Assembly: GCA_019802505.1 (NCBI GenBank)
Contig: JAFMOC010000827.1
Coordinates: 23,298 to 87,297, forward strand
DNA length: 64,000 nt
Source of the DNA: Corydoras sp. C115
Lineage: Eukaryota > Chordata > Actinopteri > Siluriformes > Callichthyidae
Reading direction: 5' to 3'
Under the pieces are notes generated by a model. That model saw only the letters and a list, made by a program, of their open reading frames with translations. It was not told where the DNA came from and did not search any database. The position numbers were made by a program, and so were the translations under genes. This document shows, piece after piece, positions 12,330-23,175 of this stretch (its first letter is position 1; every line of letters begins with the position of its first letter).

Positions 12330-12605
12330 GTGTTTTGTTTCATCCCGGGAAGAATGTCAAATGCTATTGCTCAGTAACAAAGTGCACTTCAAAGTGTATA
12401 CCCGACACATAGGGCAGATACAAAATGCACATTGCTGCATTTGGGACACCACCCATAAAAACGCTTACTCATAAAGACATATTTAGACGTTTTGTATCAG
12501 TAGAATCAGCAGTAAGTGAATAATGGCTCTTTACACTTTTGTACTGTCTGCTACGTCACTGTTTGTCAAATTATTCTTTTTAGAGATTTCATCTGAATGA
12601 AATCC
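12330..12605. repeat. Duplicated segment, empty-site version of 4535-6640
   Basis: It matches 4535-4720 and, without interruption, 6545-6640. It therefore shows the arrangement without the TA tract and Tc1 element. Confidence 0.7.
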
Positions 12606-12660
12606 TAAAGTCTCTGTGCACTAAAGTATAATAACACACAACCTGCTAAACATTAGGTTT

Positions 12661-12731
12661 CTCAATGTGGCCAAGTGGTAAGGCGTTGGTCTCATCAATC
12701 AAACATCATGGGTTCAATCCCCATTCATGCC
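12661..12731 (+). pseudogene. tRNA-like sequence, CAT-type anticodon loop
   Basis: The D-arm GCC-AAGTGGTAA-GGC, an anticodon stem TTGGT/ATCAA with loop CTCATCA, and a perfect T-stem ATGGG/CCCAT around TTCAATC can be folded. The acceptor halves (CTCAATG and TCATGCC) do not pair. I read it as a tRNA pseudogene or tRNA-derived repeat of uncertain identity. Confidence 0.4.
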
Positions 12732-13033
12732 TTTAATCACTTTATCATTGACTCATAAACACTTTTAAATATCTCAGATTATTCTAAGAGATCGGATTGA
12801 GTTGAGTTTATGGGAAGCAAAACAGTCTCTTAATGACGAAAGATATTAAATCAATAATTAAACTATGGTGATTAGTACATACGCTGTACGTCATTAATGA
12901 ATCTTTTAGAGTAGTGATGATCTATTTTTATCTGACTGACTGTTTTTCTAATCTATTCCAATCCTGTTAATGTTTAAAACTTAAATCTTATACTTAAAAC
13001 TTACTCTGTAACTTGTCTGCCTTTAATGAAATG

Positions 13034-13193
13034 AAAACTCAGGCCAAGATGGAGGGATTATGTCTCAGTCAACTTGGAAACGCCTCGGTGTGCCTCCTGA
13101 AGAGCTGGAAGAGGTAGCTGAGGATATCTGGGCTTCTTGGCTGCCCCCGCGACCTAGATAAGCATCAGATTTGGGATGGATGGATGGATGGAC
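13034..13193 (+). mobile_element. RTE/Rex3-type LINE 3' end
   Basis: The sequence encodes the end of an RTE-type reverse transcriptase frame (a GGDYVSVN-type stretch, then WKRLGVPPEELEEVAED) and CTGCCCCCGCGACC, followed by a GATG repeat tail. It is a heavily 5' truncated copy. Family assignment rests on memory of the common fish RTE/Rex3 3' end. Confidence 0.55.
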
Positions 13194-13645
13194 GGTCTTT
13201 ATATTTTATAAACTTTAAAAGCTGTGTAATAAGAAAACTTAAGGCTTACAGAACAATTTACGGATCTGTTCCCTCTTACCTTCACTCTATATTTTCAAAA
13301 TACACTCCGAATCATTCACTTCGCTCCAGTGATGATTGCCGCCTGGCGATTTCACCTCACCGAGGAGATAATTCTCACTCCGTGGCGTTCACCACTGCAA
13401 CATGGTAGTAAGATCTTCCCAACTCTGTCCGTAAGGCAGAATCACTAAGCAGTTTTAAGAAACTACTGAAGACGCATCTTTTTAACAAATACCTGTTGTA
13501 AAAAAAAAAATAATAATAAATCAGGTTTGATGATTTTACAGTGTAGCTGGTTTTCTGAATAACTTCTGACTTGTGACGTTCACATTTGTAAGTCGCTTTG
13601 GATAAAAGCTTCTGCCAAACGACTAAATGTAAATGTAAATGTAAC
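13194..13645 (+). mobile_element. L2 LINE, 3' end fragment
   Basis: It encodes the C-terminal L2 block (YRTIYGSVPSYLHSIFSKYT, SLRSSDDCRLAISPHRG) and carries the 3' UTR ending GTAAGTCGCTTTGGATAAAA and AAATGTAAATG repeats. It is closely similar to the larger copy at 51137-52440. One expected Trp codon reads TAG. Confidence 0.85.
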
Positions 13646-13920
13646 TTAAAGCTACTTTAGGTCTCTCACAGCCATAGTGAGAATCAAAGCCCTGGGGTTC
13701 TATAAAACTGCTTCGAGCTGATTTCGATGTCGTTTCGGTGTAAGAATTAAATCATGTTCTGTTTGTAACTTGTCTGTTCATCTCTCGCCTCATGTTCCTG
13801 CACTTGTGTTTACTGCAGTCACACATTCAGGAGAACATACCAAAGAGTTTTAGTTCAGCTTTCTTCACAGAGCAATTTTAGAATGGTGCATTGTCTCAAA
13901 GAAGCTTTACAACGTTCTAA

Positions 13921-14245
13921 TCCATCCATCCATCATCTTCCGCTTTATCCTCTATTAGGGTCGCGGGGGGGATTCCCTTGCCCATCCAGAGGAGAATGTT
14001 TCGGGCGCTGAGCAGATACACCCAGGACAAGGGGAAAATCTATCACTGGACACGTACTCACACAAACACACACTCTATATGGGGCAATTCGGAGAGCTCA
14101 ATTGAATCCATGTTTTTTGGACTGTGGGAAGAACCCGGAGGAAACCCACGCAGACACGGGGAGGACATGGAAACTCCACCCAGATGGGGATTTGAACCAG
14201 GAATCCCTAGTGCTGAGAGGAGAACTAGCCAACCACGAAGCCACA
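13921..14245 (-). mobile_element. SINE-A copy, nearly full length
   Basis: Tail (CCATCC repeats on this strand) through to the tRNA-like head. Small internal deletion in the mid region. Confidence 0.9.
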
Positions 14246-15362
14246 CTCATTGTTCTAATCATGATCCCCAAAAAGAGCCAATGATGTGAACTGTGTAGAA
14301 CAAACTGTAAAACCTTCTAGATTCACACAAAAGTCAGAGATTCAGCTCACAGCCTTCAAACTTTTTAACATAAATCACTTCTTTAACTTTTTTTTTTATT
14401 AAACTCAGTTTGTAGCTCCCTCCGGTTTGTAGCTTCCTCCGATCCCCCTATAAGTATTATATAAAATGAAAATTATAACTAGACATGAAAAAATCTTTAG
14501 TGTTGAATGATGATTTTAAAATTCCATGTTATACAAAAAGAAATTTATAAAATATTAATATTGCAATTAAATATAAACTCACTTGTTTACAGAAAGGCAC
14601 ATGAAAAATATAATGCAACCTTCATTTCAGGAAAACATTCTTTGGTTGATTTTTGGTTCATTTCTTAAAGTTACAGATTCCTCCTGTGAAACAGCAAAAT
14701 GACAATAACAAAAAAGCACTTGTAGTTCACAGAGGAAGAGCTAGGGAACATACTACAACCTTCAGTTTGGGAATATAGCCATCTGCTGATTTTAAAGTTA
14801 CAAATTCATCCTGTGAAACAGTGAAATGGTATAATAACATAAAAACATTTGTAGTTCACAGAGGCACAGATGAGAAATAGTTCCATTGGTTTCATAAAAA
14901 ATTTTTTTTTATTAAACTGGTTCTATTATGGCCTTTTTCTTGTAATAAAAAATAAATAAATAAATAATAATAAAGCTGTAATAAAACGTGATTTCGGAAG
15001 CACAATTTACAAACTTATTATTATGTTATATTAACTTATTATTGTGTTTTTTGGCTATAAGTATTTGCACTTATAATATAATTTAATGTTGACCCAACTA
15101 TGACACCTTTTGCAGTTCATTTTGCAATATTTGATGTATAATCAGTAGTGCTTAGTCCTACATTACACGAATATATTTGTGTATGAATAATTGAACACAA
15201 ATAAGACAGACAGAAATTGTGTCAGATTTGAAAAACTATTTAATGAATGCAACATCCTGGTAAAGATCAAATTAAAAAACAAAGAAGTAAATATAAAAAT
15301 AATAAAGATTCATTTAATTTACACTAATTACAAAACATATATTTGTCTCAAATATAATTCAT

Positions 15363-15696
15363 ACATTCATTTTCTTCCTCTTTATCCTCTACTAGGGTCA
15401 TGGGGTGGTGGTGGTAGGGTTTCCCATGCCCATCCAGGGGGAACGTTTCGGGCGCTGGGCAGATACACCCAGGACATGACGCCAATCCATCACTGGCACA
15501 CACACACACAAACACACTCTATATGGCAATTTGGAGAATTCATTTGACCTTGATCATTGTTTTTGGACTGTGGGAGGAAACCAGAGAACCTGGAGGAAAC
15601 CCACGCGGACACAAGGAGAACATGTAAATTCCACCCAGATTGGGATTGAAACAGAGAATCCCTAGCATATATCACTAAGCCACCGTGCCGCCCTCG
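15363..15696 (-). mobile_element. SINE-A copy inside the palindrome's left arm
   Basis: Full-length but diverged. Its mirror copy at 16528-16855 shares the surrounding sequence, so this SINE was there before the arm was duplicated. Confidence 0.9.
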
Positions 15697-15743
15697 AATA
15701 TAAAAAATAGTTTTTTTTTTATTCATAGAATATGCTGACATGT

Positions 15744-15918
15744 TTAGACATTAACATTACATTTGGTCATTTAGCAGACGCTTTTATCCAAAGTGACTTA
15801 CAAGGTGAGCACAGGGTTAATTACAACATCCCTGGAGCAATGGGGGTTAAGGGCCTTGCTCAGGACCCACATTGATAACTTCAGTGGACCTGGGATTTGA
15901 ACCCAGATTGAACTAATT
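15744..15918 (-). mobile_element. SINE-B copy with L2-like tail
   Basis: On the minus strand: a tRNA-like head with a TGGGTTCAAATCCCAGG box B, a GAGCAAGGCCCTTAACCCC body and the tail AAGTCACTTTGGATAAAAGC. The corresponding site in the right arm (near 16455) is empty, so it inserted after the inverted duplication. Confidence 0.75.
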
Positions 15919-15928
15919 GAATCATATA

Positions 15929-16443
15929 TACACTCACAGGTCATTTTATTAGTACAGCTTATTGTTTCTCCACCTACCAAATAGATTGACTTTGTAGCTG
16001 TAAAGTTACATTCTGTTTCTCTGCTTACTCTGTTCGTCCCCTTAACTCTGTTCTCTGATGATCAGGACACCTACATAGCTGGGATTATTAGGGTGGTGGA
16101 TGATAGTATGAGTGGTTGAGACACCTGTATGTTCTGATTGGTGTACTGTTCTCTGTCCAACAGCACTGCTGATCCACTCGTACCAACACAAAACACACTA
16201 ACCCACCACCACCATGTCACTTTCACAGCAGTAAAGTCATTCTCTATCCTAATATCTTTTCTATCTGAGTCCTATCGGCATCCTAAATGTAAATGTAATC
16301 AACAGAGAACATAATAAAGCAGATTAACAGATTATGTGGAGAAACAGATTGACTACAGAATGTAACTTTAGAGCTACATAGTCAATCTATTTGGTAGGTG
16401 GAGAAACAATAAACTGTACTAATAAAATGACTTGTGAGTGTGT
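15929..16443. mobile_element. Non-autonomous DNA transposon (MITE) at the palindrome centre
   Basis: Inverted ends of about 90 bp begin CACTCACAGGTCATTTTATT (15929) and finish with its complement (16443). Both include CTACCAAATAGATTGACT. ATAT-rich sequence flanks both ends. The interior contains CACTAACCCACCACCACCAT, familiar to me from non-coding fish transposons. There is no transposase frame. Superfamily not assigned. Confidence 0.7.
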
Positions 16444-18200
16444 ATATGATTCAATTAGAGTCTAAACATGTCAGCATATTCTATGAATAGAATAAAATTA
16501 TATATTATTATATTTTTTTATATTCGAGGGCGGCACAGTGGCTTAGTGATCTATGCTAGGGATTCTCGGTTTCAATCCCAATCTGGGTGGAATTTACATG
16601 TTCTCCCTGTGTCCCTGTGGGTTTCCTCCGGGTTCTCCGGTTTCCTCCCACAGTCCAAAAACAATGACCAAGGTCAATTGAATTCTCCAAATTGCCCCAT
16701 ATAGAGTGTGTTTGTGTGTGTGCCAGTGATAGATTAGCATCCTGTCCTGGGTGTATTTGCCCAGCGCCCGAAACGTTCCCCCCGGAATGGGCATGGGAAA
16801 CCCCACCACCCCATGACCCTAGTAGAGGATAAAGAGGAAGAAAATGAATGTATGAATTATATTTGAGATAAATATATATTTTGTAATTAGTGTAAATTAA
16901 ATAAATCTGTTATTATTTATATATTTACTTATTTGTTCTTTTAATTTGATCTTTACCAGGATGTTGCATTTATTAAATTTTTCAAATAGGACAATTTCTG
17001 TCTGTCTTATTTGCGTTCAATTATTCATACACAAATATATTCGTGTAATGTAGGTCTAAGCACTACTGATTGTACATCAAATATTGTAGTAAAACTGCAA
17101 AAGGTGTCATAGTTGGGTCAACATTAAATTATAAGTGCAAATACTCATAGCCAAAAAACACAACAGAATTTTTTTAATGTAACCAATGGAACGATTTCTT
17201 AGCTGTGCCTCTGTGAACTACAAGTGTTTTTATGTTATTATGCCATTTCACTGCTTCACATGAGGAATTTGGAACTTTCAAATTTTAACCAAAAATCAAC
17301 TGAAGAATATTTTCCCAAACTGAAGGTTGTAGTATGTTCCCTAGCTGTGTCTCTATGAACTCCAAGTGTTTTTTATATTATTATACTATTTTGCTGCTTC
17401 ACAGGAGGAATTTGTAACATTAAATTTTTTTTACCAAAAATCAGCAGATGGATATATTCCCAAAATTAAGGTTGCAGTATGTTCCCTAGCTGTGTCTCTA
17501 TGAACTATAGAAGTACTGAAGTACTTTTATATTATGTCATTTTGCAGTTCTGCAGTAGAACTTTGTAATTTTAAAAATTGAACCAAAAATCAACCGCCAA
17601 ATATTTTCCCAAACTGAAGGTTGTAGTATGTTCCCTAGCTGTGTCTCTGTGAACTACACATGCTTTTATATTATGTCATTTCGCGTTTTCGCAGTAGAAA
17701 TTTGTATCTTTCAAAAATTAACCAAAAAATATTTTCCCAAACTGAAGGTTGTAGTATGTTTCCTAGCTGTGTCTCTGTGAACTACAAGTGTTTTTATATT
17801 ATTATACTATTTTGTTGTTTCACAGGAGGAATTTTTAACATTAAAAAATGAAACAAAAATCAACCGACATATATATTTCCAAAATAAACATTGTAGTATG
17901 TTCCCTAGTTGTGTCTTTATGAACTACAAGTGTTTTTATGTTTTTATATTATTATACTATTTTGCTGTTTCACAGGAGGAATTTGTAACTTTAAAAAAAT
18001 TCACCAAAAATCAGCAGATGGATATATTCCCAAAATGAAGATTATAGTATATCTCTATGAACTACAAGTGCTTTTATATTATTATACTATATTGCTGGTT
18101 CACAGGGGGAACTGTAACTTTGTAAATGAACCAAAAATCAAACAAAGAATATTTTCCCAAAGTGAAGGTTGTAGTATGTTCTCCAGCTGTGTATCTGTGA
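16444..18200. repeat. Foldback palindrome, right arm with expanded tandem sub-repeats
   Basis: From 16444 to about 17260 it mirrors the left arm. From about 17160 to 18200 it holds eight tandem units of roughly 125-150 bp, each with TAGCTGTGTCTCTGTGAACT or a close variant (near 17198, 17341, 17486, 17634, 17762, 17904, 18050 and 18182). The left arm has only two or three units. Confidence 0.85.
16528..16855 (+). mobile_element. SINE-A copy inside the palindrome's right arm
   Basis: Mirror partner of the copy at 15363-15696. Head GGGCGGCACAGTGGCTTAGT, tail GAAAATGAATGTATGAAT. Confidence 0.9.
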
Positions 18201-18220
18201 ACTACAAGTGCTTTCCATTA

Positions 18221-18338
18221 TTCTGGTGTTATACAATAACAGATTATAACACTAAAAACAATAATCCTAGTGAGATTCTGCTGTTATACAGTAACTGATT
18301 ATAACATTAAAAACAATAATTCGAGTGAGACTTTCTAA
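18221..18338. repeat. Short tandem duplication, about 58 bp unit
   Basis: GTTATAC-A-TAAC-GATTATAAC followed by ACTAAAAACAATAAT and AGTGAGA-T occurs twice in a row. It lies at the outer edge of the foldback structure. Confidence 0.6.
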
Positions 18339-18444
18339 AATTAAGGATTGTATAGTGAAAACTATAAGTGATTTCATATTTCTTTGGCATATTGATTTTA
18401 TACAGTTGCAATTTACTGCTTATGAAACTAATATATGCATGTTT

Positions 18445-18654
18445 ATTCATTCGTTCATTATCTTCCGCTTTGTCCTATATATATTGGGGTCGGGGGGGGG
18501 GGGGTGTCCCATGCCCATCCAGGGGAGAACGTTTCGGGCGCTGGGCAGATACACCCAGGACAGGGCGCCAATCTATCGCTGGGCACACACTCACACAGAC
18601 ACACACTATGGGGCAATATGGAGAACTCAGTTGACTTGATCCATGTTTTTGGAC
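18445..18654 (-). mobile_element. SINE-A copy, 5' truncated; part of a duplicated unit
   Basis: Tail and 3' body with a run of G near 18491-18503. The truncation point (TTTTTGGA then CCGTGCAGCCCC) is identical to that of the copy at 20057-20220. Confidence 0.9.
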
Positions 18655-18832
18655 CGTGCAGCCCCTCTATGCATGTTTAGATTTTTTTATTAATTGTTAT
18701 TAACCATCAATACCTATAAACTTGTCACGTGTGGTAATATCTGTTCGTAAGTATGTTTACATTATTTTTAGCAATTATGATCCATAGTGTGCTAAATGTT
18801 TTACGTTTATGTAATATGGGGACTGTCATAGC
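18497..18832. repeat. Direct duplication, copy 1 (pairs with 20062-20391)
   Basis: About 335 bp including the truncated SINE-A, then CCGTGCAGCCCCTCTATGCA, AACCATCAATACCTATAAAC and AGTGTGCTAAATGTTTTACG, repeated 1.56 kb downstream with few changes. Confidence 0.9.
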
Positions 18833-19199
18833 CGTCATAACTGTCATAGCCGTCTCCTGCTGCGGTTTCGGATGCATTTGGTCGCCTTAGCTAAATAAAT
18901 AAAACGAGAGTGAATTTTGATGAAATATAATGATTGTAGTTTGTTCTCTATTTAGTCATGATTTATTAGAAATTAGTTTATTAGGGAAAAAATGTAAATT
19001 CTTAAGGAAGAGAGAGCAGCGGTGAAACGCGAATTTCTGTCTAATATCAAACTAACTTTAACAACGTATAATAATTCAGTTGCATCTCGATTTTAGTCGC
19101 ATGCTTCTTAGCCTCGCAGCGTCGGCACGCCGCCGTTCACACAGTGACGGTGCTCAGCGCGCTAAAAGACTTATCGCGGCGTGTATGCCCTTTATAATA
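18833..19199. other. Intervening unique sequence, nothing recognised
   Basis: It contains a GC-richer, CpG-containing patch near 19100-19190 (CTCGCAGCGTCGGCACGCCG). There is no supported gene. Confidence 0.4.
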
Positions 19200-19539
19200 T
19201 TCATTCATTATCTCCCGCTTTATCCTCTATTAGGGTCGCGGTGGGGTTCCCCATGCCCATCCAGAGGAGAACATCTCGGTCGCTGGGCAGATAGACCCAG
19301 GACAGGGCGCCAATCCATCGCTGGGCACACACTCACTCACAAATACACACACTCTATATGGGGCAATTTTGAGAACTCAATTGACTTGATCCATGTTTTT
19401 GGACTGTGGGAGGAAACCGGAGAACCCGGTGGAAACTCACGCGGACACGGGGAGAACATGGAAACTCCACCCAGATGGGGATTCGAACAGGGAATCCCTA
19501 GCGCTGAGAGGCGAACGTGCTAACCACTAAGCCACCGTG
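19200..19539 (-). mobile_element. SINE-A copy, full length
   Basis: Complete from the tail (TCATTCATT on this strand) to the tRNA-like head (GCCACCGTG), with low divergence from the family majority. Confidence 0.92.
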
Positions 19540-20056
19540 TAATATGGTTTTAGGTATTATAATAGTTTTAGGTATTACAGATCAGGTATTATACAAGCTT
19601 TCATAATAAAATGTTTGTTGACATGTGCCCGTAAGCACAGCGCGCTTTCTGCCACCATATACTACTGTGGAAACATTTTAAAAACATTAAAATCATGATC
19701 AAGCGTGATTTCGATTTAAGTAACATGGTTATATCCTGATAAGTGAACGAGCTTTAAATCTCTCAGTGTTACTTACTTTAAACTTTAAACACGAGCGCAG
19801 CTTGTTTCTCTCTCGGCATGTCTCAGTCTGTATGCTGCTCTCTGGCGGTTTTAGCTCCGCCTCTTAAAGGGCCAGCGTGACCGTTTCTTTTAGACAGCCT
19901 TTTCCACAGGACGTAAAGCTGCATTTAGTGCACTTCATTATATAGTATAGTATTATATAATATAGTATATTAATAGTACATTATTAAATATGCGTTTGTT
20001 TATCCAGTTCAAACTTTCTCCTCTTTGTATAACTGAGTGCTGTAAATGTACGGCTG
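19540..20056. other. Intervening sequence, nothing recognised
   Basis: It contains another CpG-richer patch (about 19790-19910, with CTCTGGCGGTTTTAGCTCCG and CTTAAAGGGCCAGCG). It could be the remnant of a DNA transposon, but I found no terminal repeats. Confidence 0.35.
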
Positions 20057-20220
20057 GTGGGGTGGGGTTTCCCCATGCCCATCCAGGGGAGAACGTTTCG
20101 GGCGCTGGGCAGATACACCCAGGACAGGGCGCCAATCTATCGCTGGGCACACACTCACACAGACACACACTATATGGGGCAATTTGGAGAACTCAGTTGA
20201 CTTGATCCATGTTTTTTGGA
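20057..20220 (-). mobile_element. SINE-A copy, truncated; second copy of the duplicated unit
   Basis: Same truncation point and same adjoining sequence as 18445-18654. It arose by segmental duplication and not by an independent insertion. Confidence 0.9.
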
Positions 20221-20391
20221 CCGTGCAGCCCCTCTATGCATGTTTAGATTTTTTTTTTAATTGTTATTAACCATCAATACCTATAAACTTGTCACGTGTG
20301 GTAATATATCTGTTCATAAGTATGTTTAAATTATTTTTAGCAATTATGATCCATAGTGTGCTAAATGTTTTACGTTTATGTAATATGGGGA
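20062..20391. repeat. Direct duplication, copy 2 (pairs with 18497-18832)
   Basis: It ends at TAATATGGGGAC, the same place as copy 1, and then runs straight into another SINE-A fragment. Confidence 0.9.
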
Positions 20392-20396
20392 CCCAG

Positions 20397-20768
20397 TAAT
20401 ATACACCCAGGGCAGGGCGCCAATTTATCGCTGGGCACACACTCACTCACACAAACACACTCTATATGGGGCAATTTGGAGAACTCAATTGACTTGATCC
20501 ATGTGAATCGCCATCTTCTAGCTAATACCGTTCCATGAAGTTTGTTCAGTCAGGTTTTAGTGTCTCACCATACGGCACTGAGACAGCCTTTTTGGCTTTT
20601 GACACTTATAGACCATAACATCCTTAGTTGACAAAAATCTGTGGGAGGAAACTGGAGAACCCGGAGGAAACCCACGCGAACACGGGTAGAACATGGAAAC
20701 TCCACCCAGATGAGGATTCGAACCGGAAACCGCGCTGAGAGGCGAACGTGCCACTAAGTCACCGAGCC
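20397..20768 (-). mobile_element. SINE-A copy interrupted by an L2 fragment
   Basis: The two halves (20397-20504 and 20639-20768) together make one SINE-A. About 133 bp of L2-type sequence sits at the TCCATG/CTGTGGG junction, with about 7 bp of SINE missing. Confidence 0.85.
20505..20637 (+). mobile_element. L2 reverse-transcriptase fragment inside a SINE
   Basis: GAATCGCCATCTTCTAGCTA through ACTGAGACAGCC matches 56748-56826, and TTTGACACTATAGACCATAA-type sequence matches 56915-56945. About 85 bp between the two is absent. Confidence 0.8.
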
Positions 20769-21124
20769 TCAAATTAATATAAATAAAAAAAAGAAACCAA
20801 AGCTAATAAAATGCGCACAGTGTGATTTGAGGGACAGTTGATTATATAATTATGAAACACATAAAAATCAATGTAATCACAACGAGCAGGACTTTAAGAA
20901 CTGGAAGTTTACTGACTACTCATTCCTAATCCCGTAGAATAAAGTGTAATAACCCAAAAACTAAACACTATCATTATAACTCAATTATTAATTTTATTGT
21001 TATTTATTTTATGGCTTTAGTGTTTTAATATTATTAGTGTTTTCTCGATTTCAGAAGTTTACTTTGTGTTTTGAACAGTTTCTTTATTTTAACAAATTTT
21101 TGTTGGTGCATCATTAAAATGATC
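20769..21124. other. AT-rich stretch, nothing recognised
   Basis: No coding frame or repeat recognised. Confidence 0.45.
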
Positions 21125-21330
21125 TGGTATGATCCTGACGGCTCCTGCAGACGCCCCCTAATGGACTCACATATAGTTTGTTCCAGTTGTTAGTTTTTTC
21201 CATTTGTTAATATCTTACTGGCTGTTCTAACACTGTTGTTTGCTGCCCGGCCTCTCAAGGAGGATGAGTCCCCCCCTGAGTCTTGGTCCTCCAGGTTTCT
21301 TCCTTAAATACAACATAAAAGGGATGTTTC
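21125..21330 (+). mobile_element. L2 3' UTR fragment
   Basis: GGCTCCTGCAGACGCCCCCT, CTGTTCTAACACTGTTGTTT and AGGAGGATGAGTCC-CCCCTG resemble the 3' UTR of the L2 element ending near 58955 (same order at about 58500-58790). Confidence 0.6.
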
Positions 21331-21544
21331 ATGTCGTTTATTTATTTTTCACTTATTTTGTTTTTAGAATGACATTTAATGCACAAATAAGAATTCTACT
21401 TTTGAAATAATGAATCCCTCAAACATTATATAATTTGAAATGTAACTAACAGCATTACAAAGGTTTTTACAAAGATCCCCCCCCCCCCCTCCAATTTGGT
21501 TTGATTATTACTATAGCTGTAATGTCTGAGAAATAAATCATTTG

Positions 21545-21760
21545 TCTGTTTTAAAAATAAACTTTAAATCCGGTCTACAGAGCAGACCTTAAACCTTTTA
21601 CATCGTCATGTGATTGGGACAGAGTTGAGTTCATAAGTGTTTCATAATGATACAGTTTCTGAATGCATGAAATTATATTGAATTTTAAATGGATGCTACA
21701 TTTTGAAAGACATCAAATTAAACACTAATGAAACATGCTCTTTTGTGTCACAGATTGAAA
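21545..21760. repeat. Third relative of the tRNA-locus block
   Basis: AGAGCAGACCTTAAACCTTT and AAATGGATGCTACATTTTGA parallel 3778-3940 and 53625-53790, but there is no recognisable tRNA here. Confidence 0.6.
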
Positions 21761-21930
21761 AAAGATATTAAAATTCAATTAAACGTCAAACAATATTTAG
21801 CATGTTTTATAATGAACAGTGAAATTTTGTGATTTTTTTGGTGGCCATTGGAATTCATGTTTTGAAATTTAGGGTGGCAGTTTATTTTTTAAATATGTTT
21901 ATAATATTTATAATCGGATGTTTCTTTTGT

Positions 21931-22116
21931 GGGCGGCACGGTGGCTTAGTGGTTAGCATTCAAGATTTTCGAAAATTTCCAGTGTCCTCCCACAGTTAGA
22001 GAATTCTCAAAAAAAAAAAAAAAATTGCCCCATAAGAGTGTGTCTTTGAGTTTTGCCCAGTGATGGATTGGCGCCCTGTCCTGGTCTATCTGCCCAGCGC
22101 CCGAGACGTTTCCCCT
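21931..22116 (+). mobile_element. SINE-A copy, internally deleted
   Basis: Head GGGCGGCACGGTGGCTTAGT, then loss of the box-B region, an A-run in the middle, and the 3' body to CCCGAGACG. Confidence 0.85.
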
Positions 22117-22205
22117 TTATAATACATCTACTTTTGTTACACATACAATGCATATGCCTTCATGAATGCCATTCATTTGACATTTAACACAATCATAATT
22201 TAATG

Positions 22206-22540
22206 GGGGTGGCACGGTGGCTTAGTGGTTAGCACGTTCGTCTCTCAGCACCAGGGAATCCCGGTTCGAATCCCCATCTGGGTAGCGTTTCCATGTTCTC
22301 CCCGTGTCCGCGTGGGTTTCCTCCCGGTTCTCCGGTTTCCTCCCACAGTCCAAAAACATGGATCAAGTCAATTGAGTTCTCCAAATTGCCCCATATAGAC
22401 TGAGTTTGTGCCCAGCGATAGCTTGGTTCCCTGTCCTGGTTGTATCTGCCCAGCGCCCGAAACGTTCTCCCCTGGATGGGCATGGGGAACATCCACCCGA
22501 AACCCTAATATAGGATAAAACGTTAGATAATGAATGAATA
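22206..22540 (+). mobile_element. SINE-A copy, full length
   Basis: Head, box B GGTTCGAATCCC, body and tail GATAATGAATGAATAA are all present. Confidence 0.92.
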
Positions 22541-22689
22541 ATTCTATGGTGAAATGTAAATGTTTTTTTTCTTACCACAAGAGGGAAGCAGCACGCATCT
22601 TCAGTTACAGTGTCCTCAACAATGTGTTTATTTTGTGTGTTACTAACGCTTTCATTTGATGTATCGAAAACATTTCAAAAGAAAAAAAA

Positions 22690-22935
22690 ATCCTAAAGTT
22701 TCAAATAAAGAGTTAAAGCTGTAATTAAAGAAAACAGGAGGAGACTATTAGTTGAAAATCTGACTCAGTGTTCATGTGAATTGACTCTCAGTGAATCAGT
22801 GAATTGGATGAACGACTCAAGGTGAACAGAGAACTGAGTTCTCTGAACTGAGACTTTTTGGAGATATCCAAAAAGTCTCTTCACCTAAATCAGCTTTAAA
22901 TTTTTCACCTTAAAAGCTGAAACTGCTCCAAAATG
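22690..22935. repeat. Duplicated segment, pairs with 6920-7140
   Basis: Same landmarks as the earlier copy, with about 50 bp of extra sequence containing two TCAGTGAAT-type repeats. Confidence 0.65.
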
Positions 22936-23059
22936 TAAAGTGTTGTAAGTTATATCTATAAACATGGAACATCCCATAGCAACTGAGAATGATTGTACTG
23001 AAATTGTTTTGAAAGGAATACATGTCTTAAGGAATTAACATTCTTATGTATGGTTGGAT

Positions 23060-23060
<1 letters not shown>

Positions 23061-23093
<33 letters not shown>

Positions 23094-23175
23094 ATTTTAT
23101 TTCAAGGTGCCTTTCTAACAACCAAGGACACCGTACAGCAAGTAAGACATGTACATAACATAAAAATAAGAAGAC
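23061..23175 (-). mobile_element. LINE-type 3' tail with (AAT)n
   Basis: A pure AAT repeat (23061-23091) is followed by ACATTTTATTTCAAGGTGCC and ACCAAGGACACCGTACA. On the minus strand this is the conserved end of a fish LINE 3' UTR followed by its microsatellite tail. The family is not certain. Confidence 0.45.

Larger units (their letters stand above)
14590..15928. repeat. Foldback palindrome, left arm
   Basis: This arm is inverted relative to 16444-17260. Landmarks in mirror order are the two tandem sub-repeats with GTAGTTCACAGAGG (14731 and 14851), CCAACTATGACACCTTTTGC (15095), AGACAGACAGAAATTGT, a SINE-A (15363-15696) and ATATGCTGACATGTTTAGAC. It carries a SINE-B insertion (about 15744-15918) that the right arm lacks. 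Confidence 0.85.

Noticed and set aside
13921..14245. Box A and box B of the SINE read as a tRNA gene
   Set aside because: The head is tRNA-derived but runs directly into SINE body sequence and has no acceptor pairing; counted as SINE.
14731..18200. Periodic sub-repeats considered as a CRISPR array
   Set aside because: Units of about 140 bp are similar throughout, with no short repeat plus unique spacer pattern, and the DNA is vertebrate.
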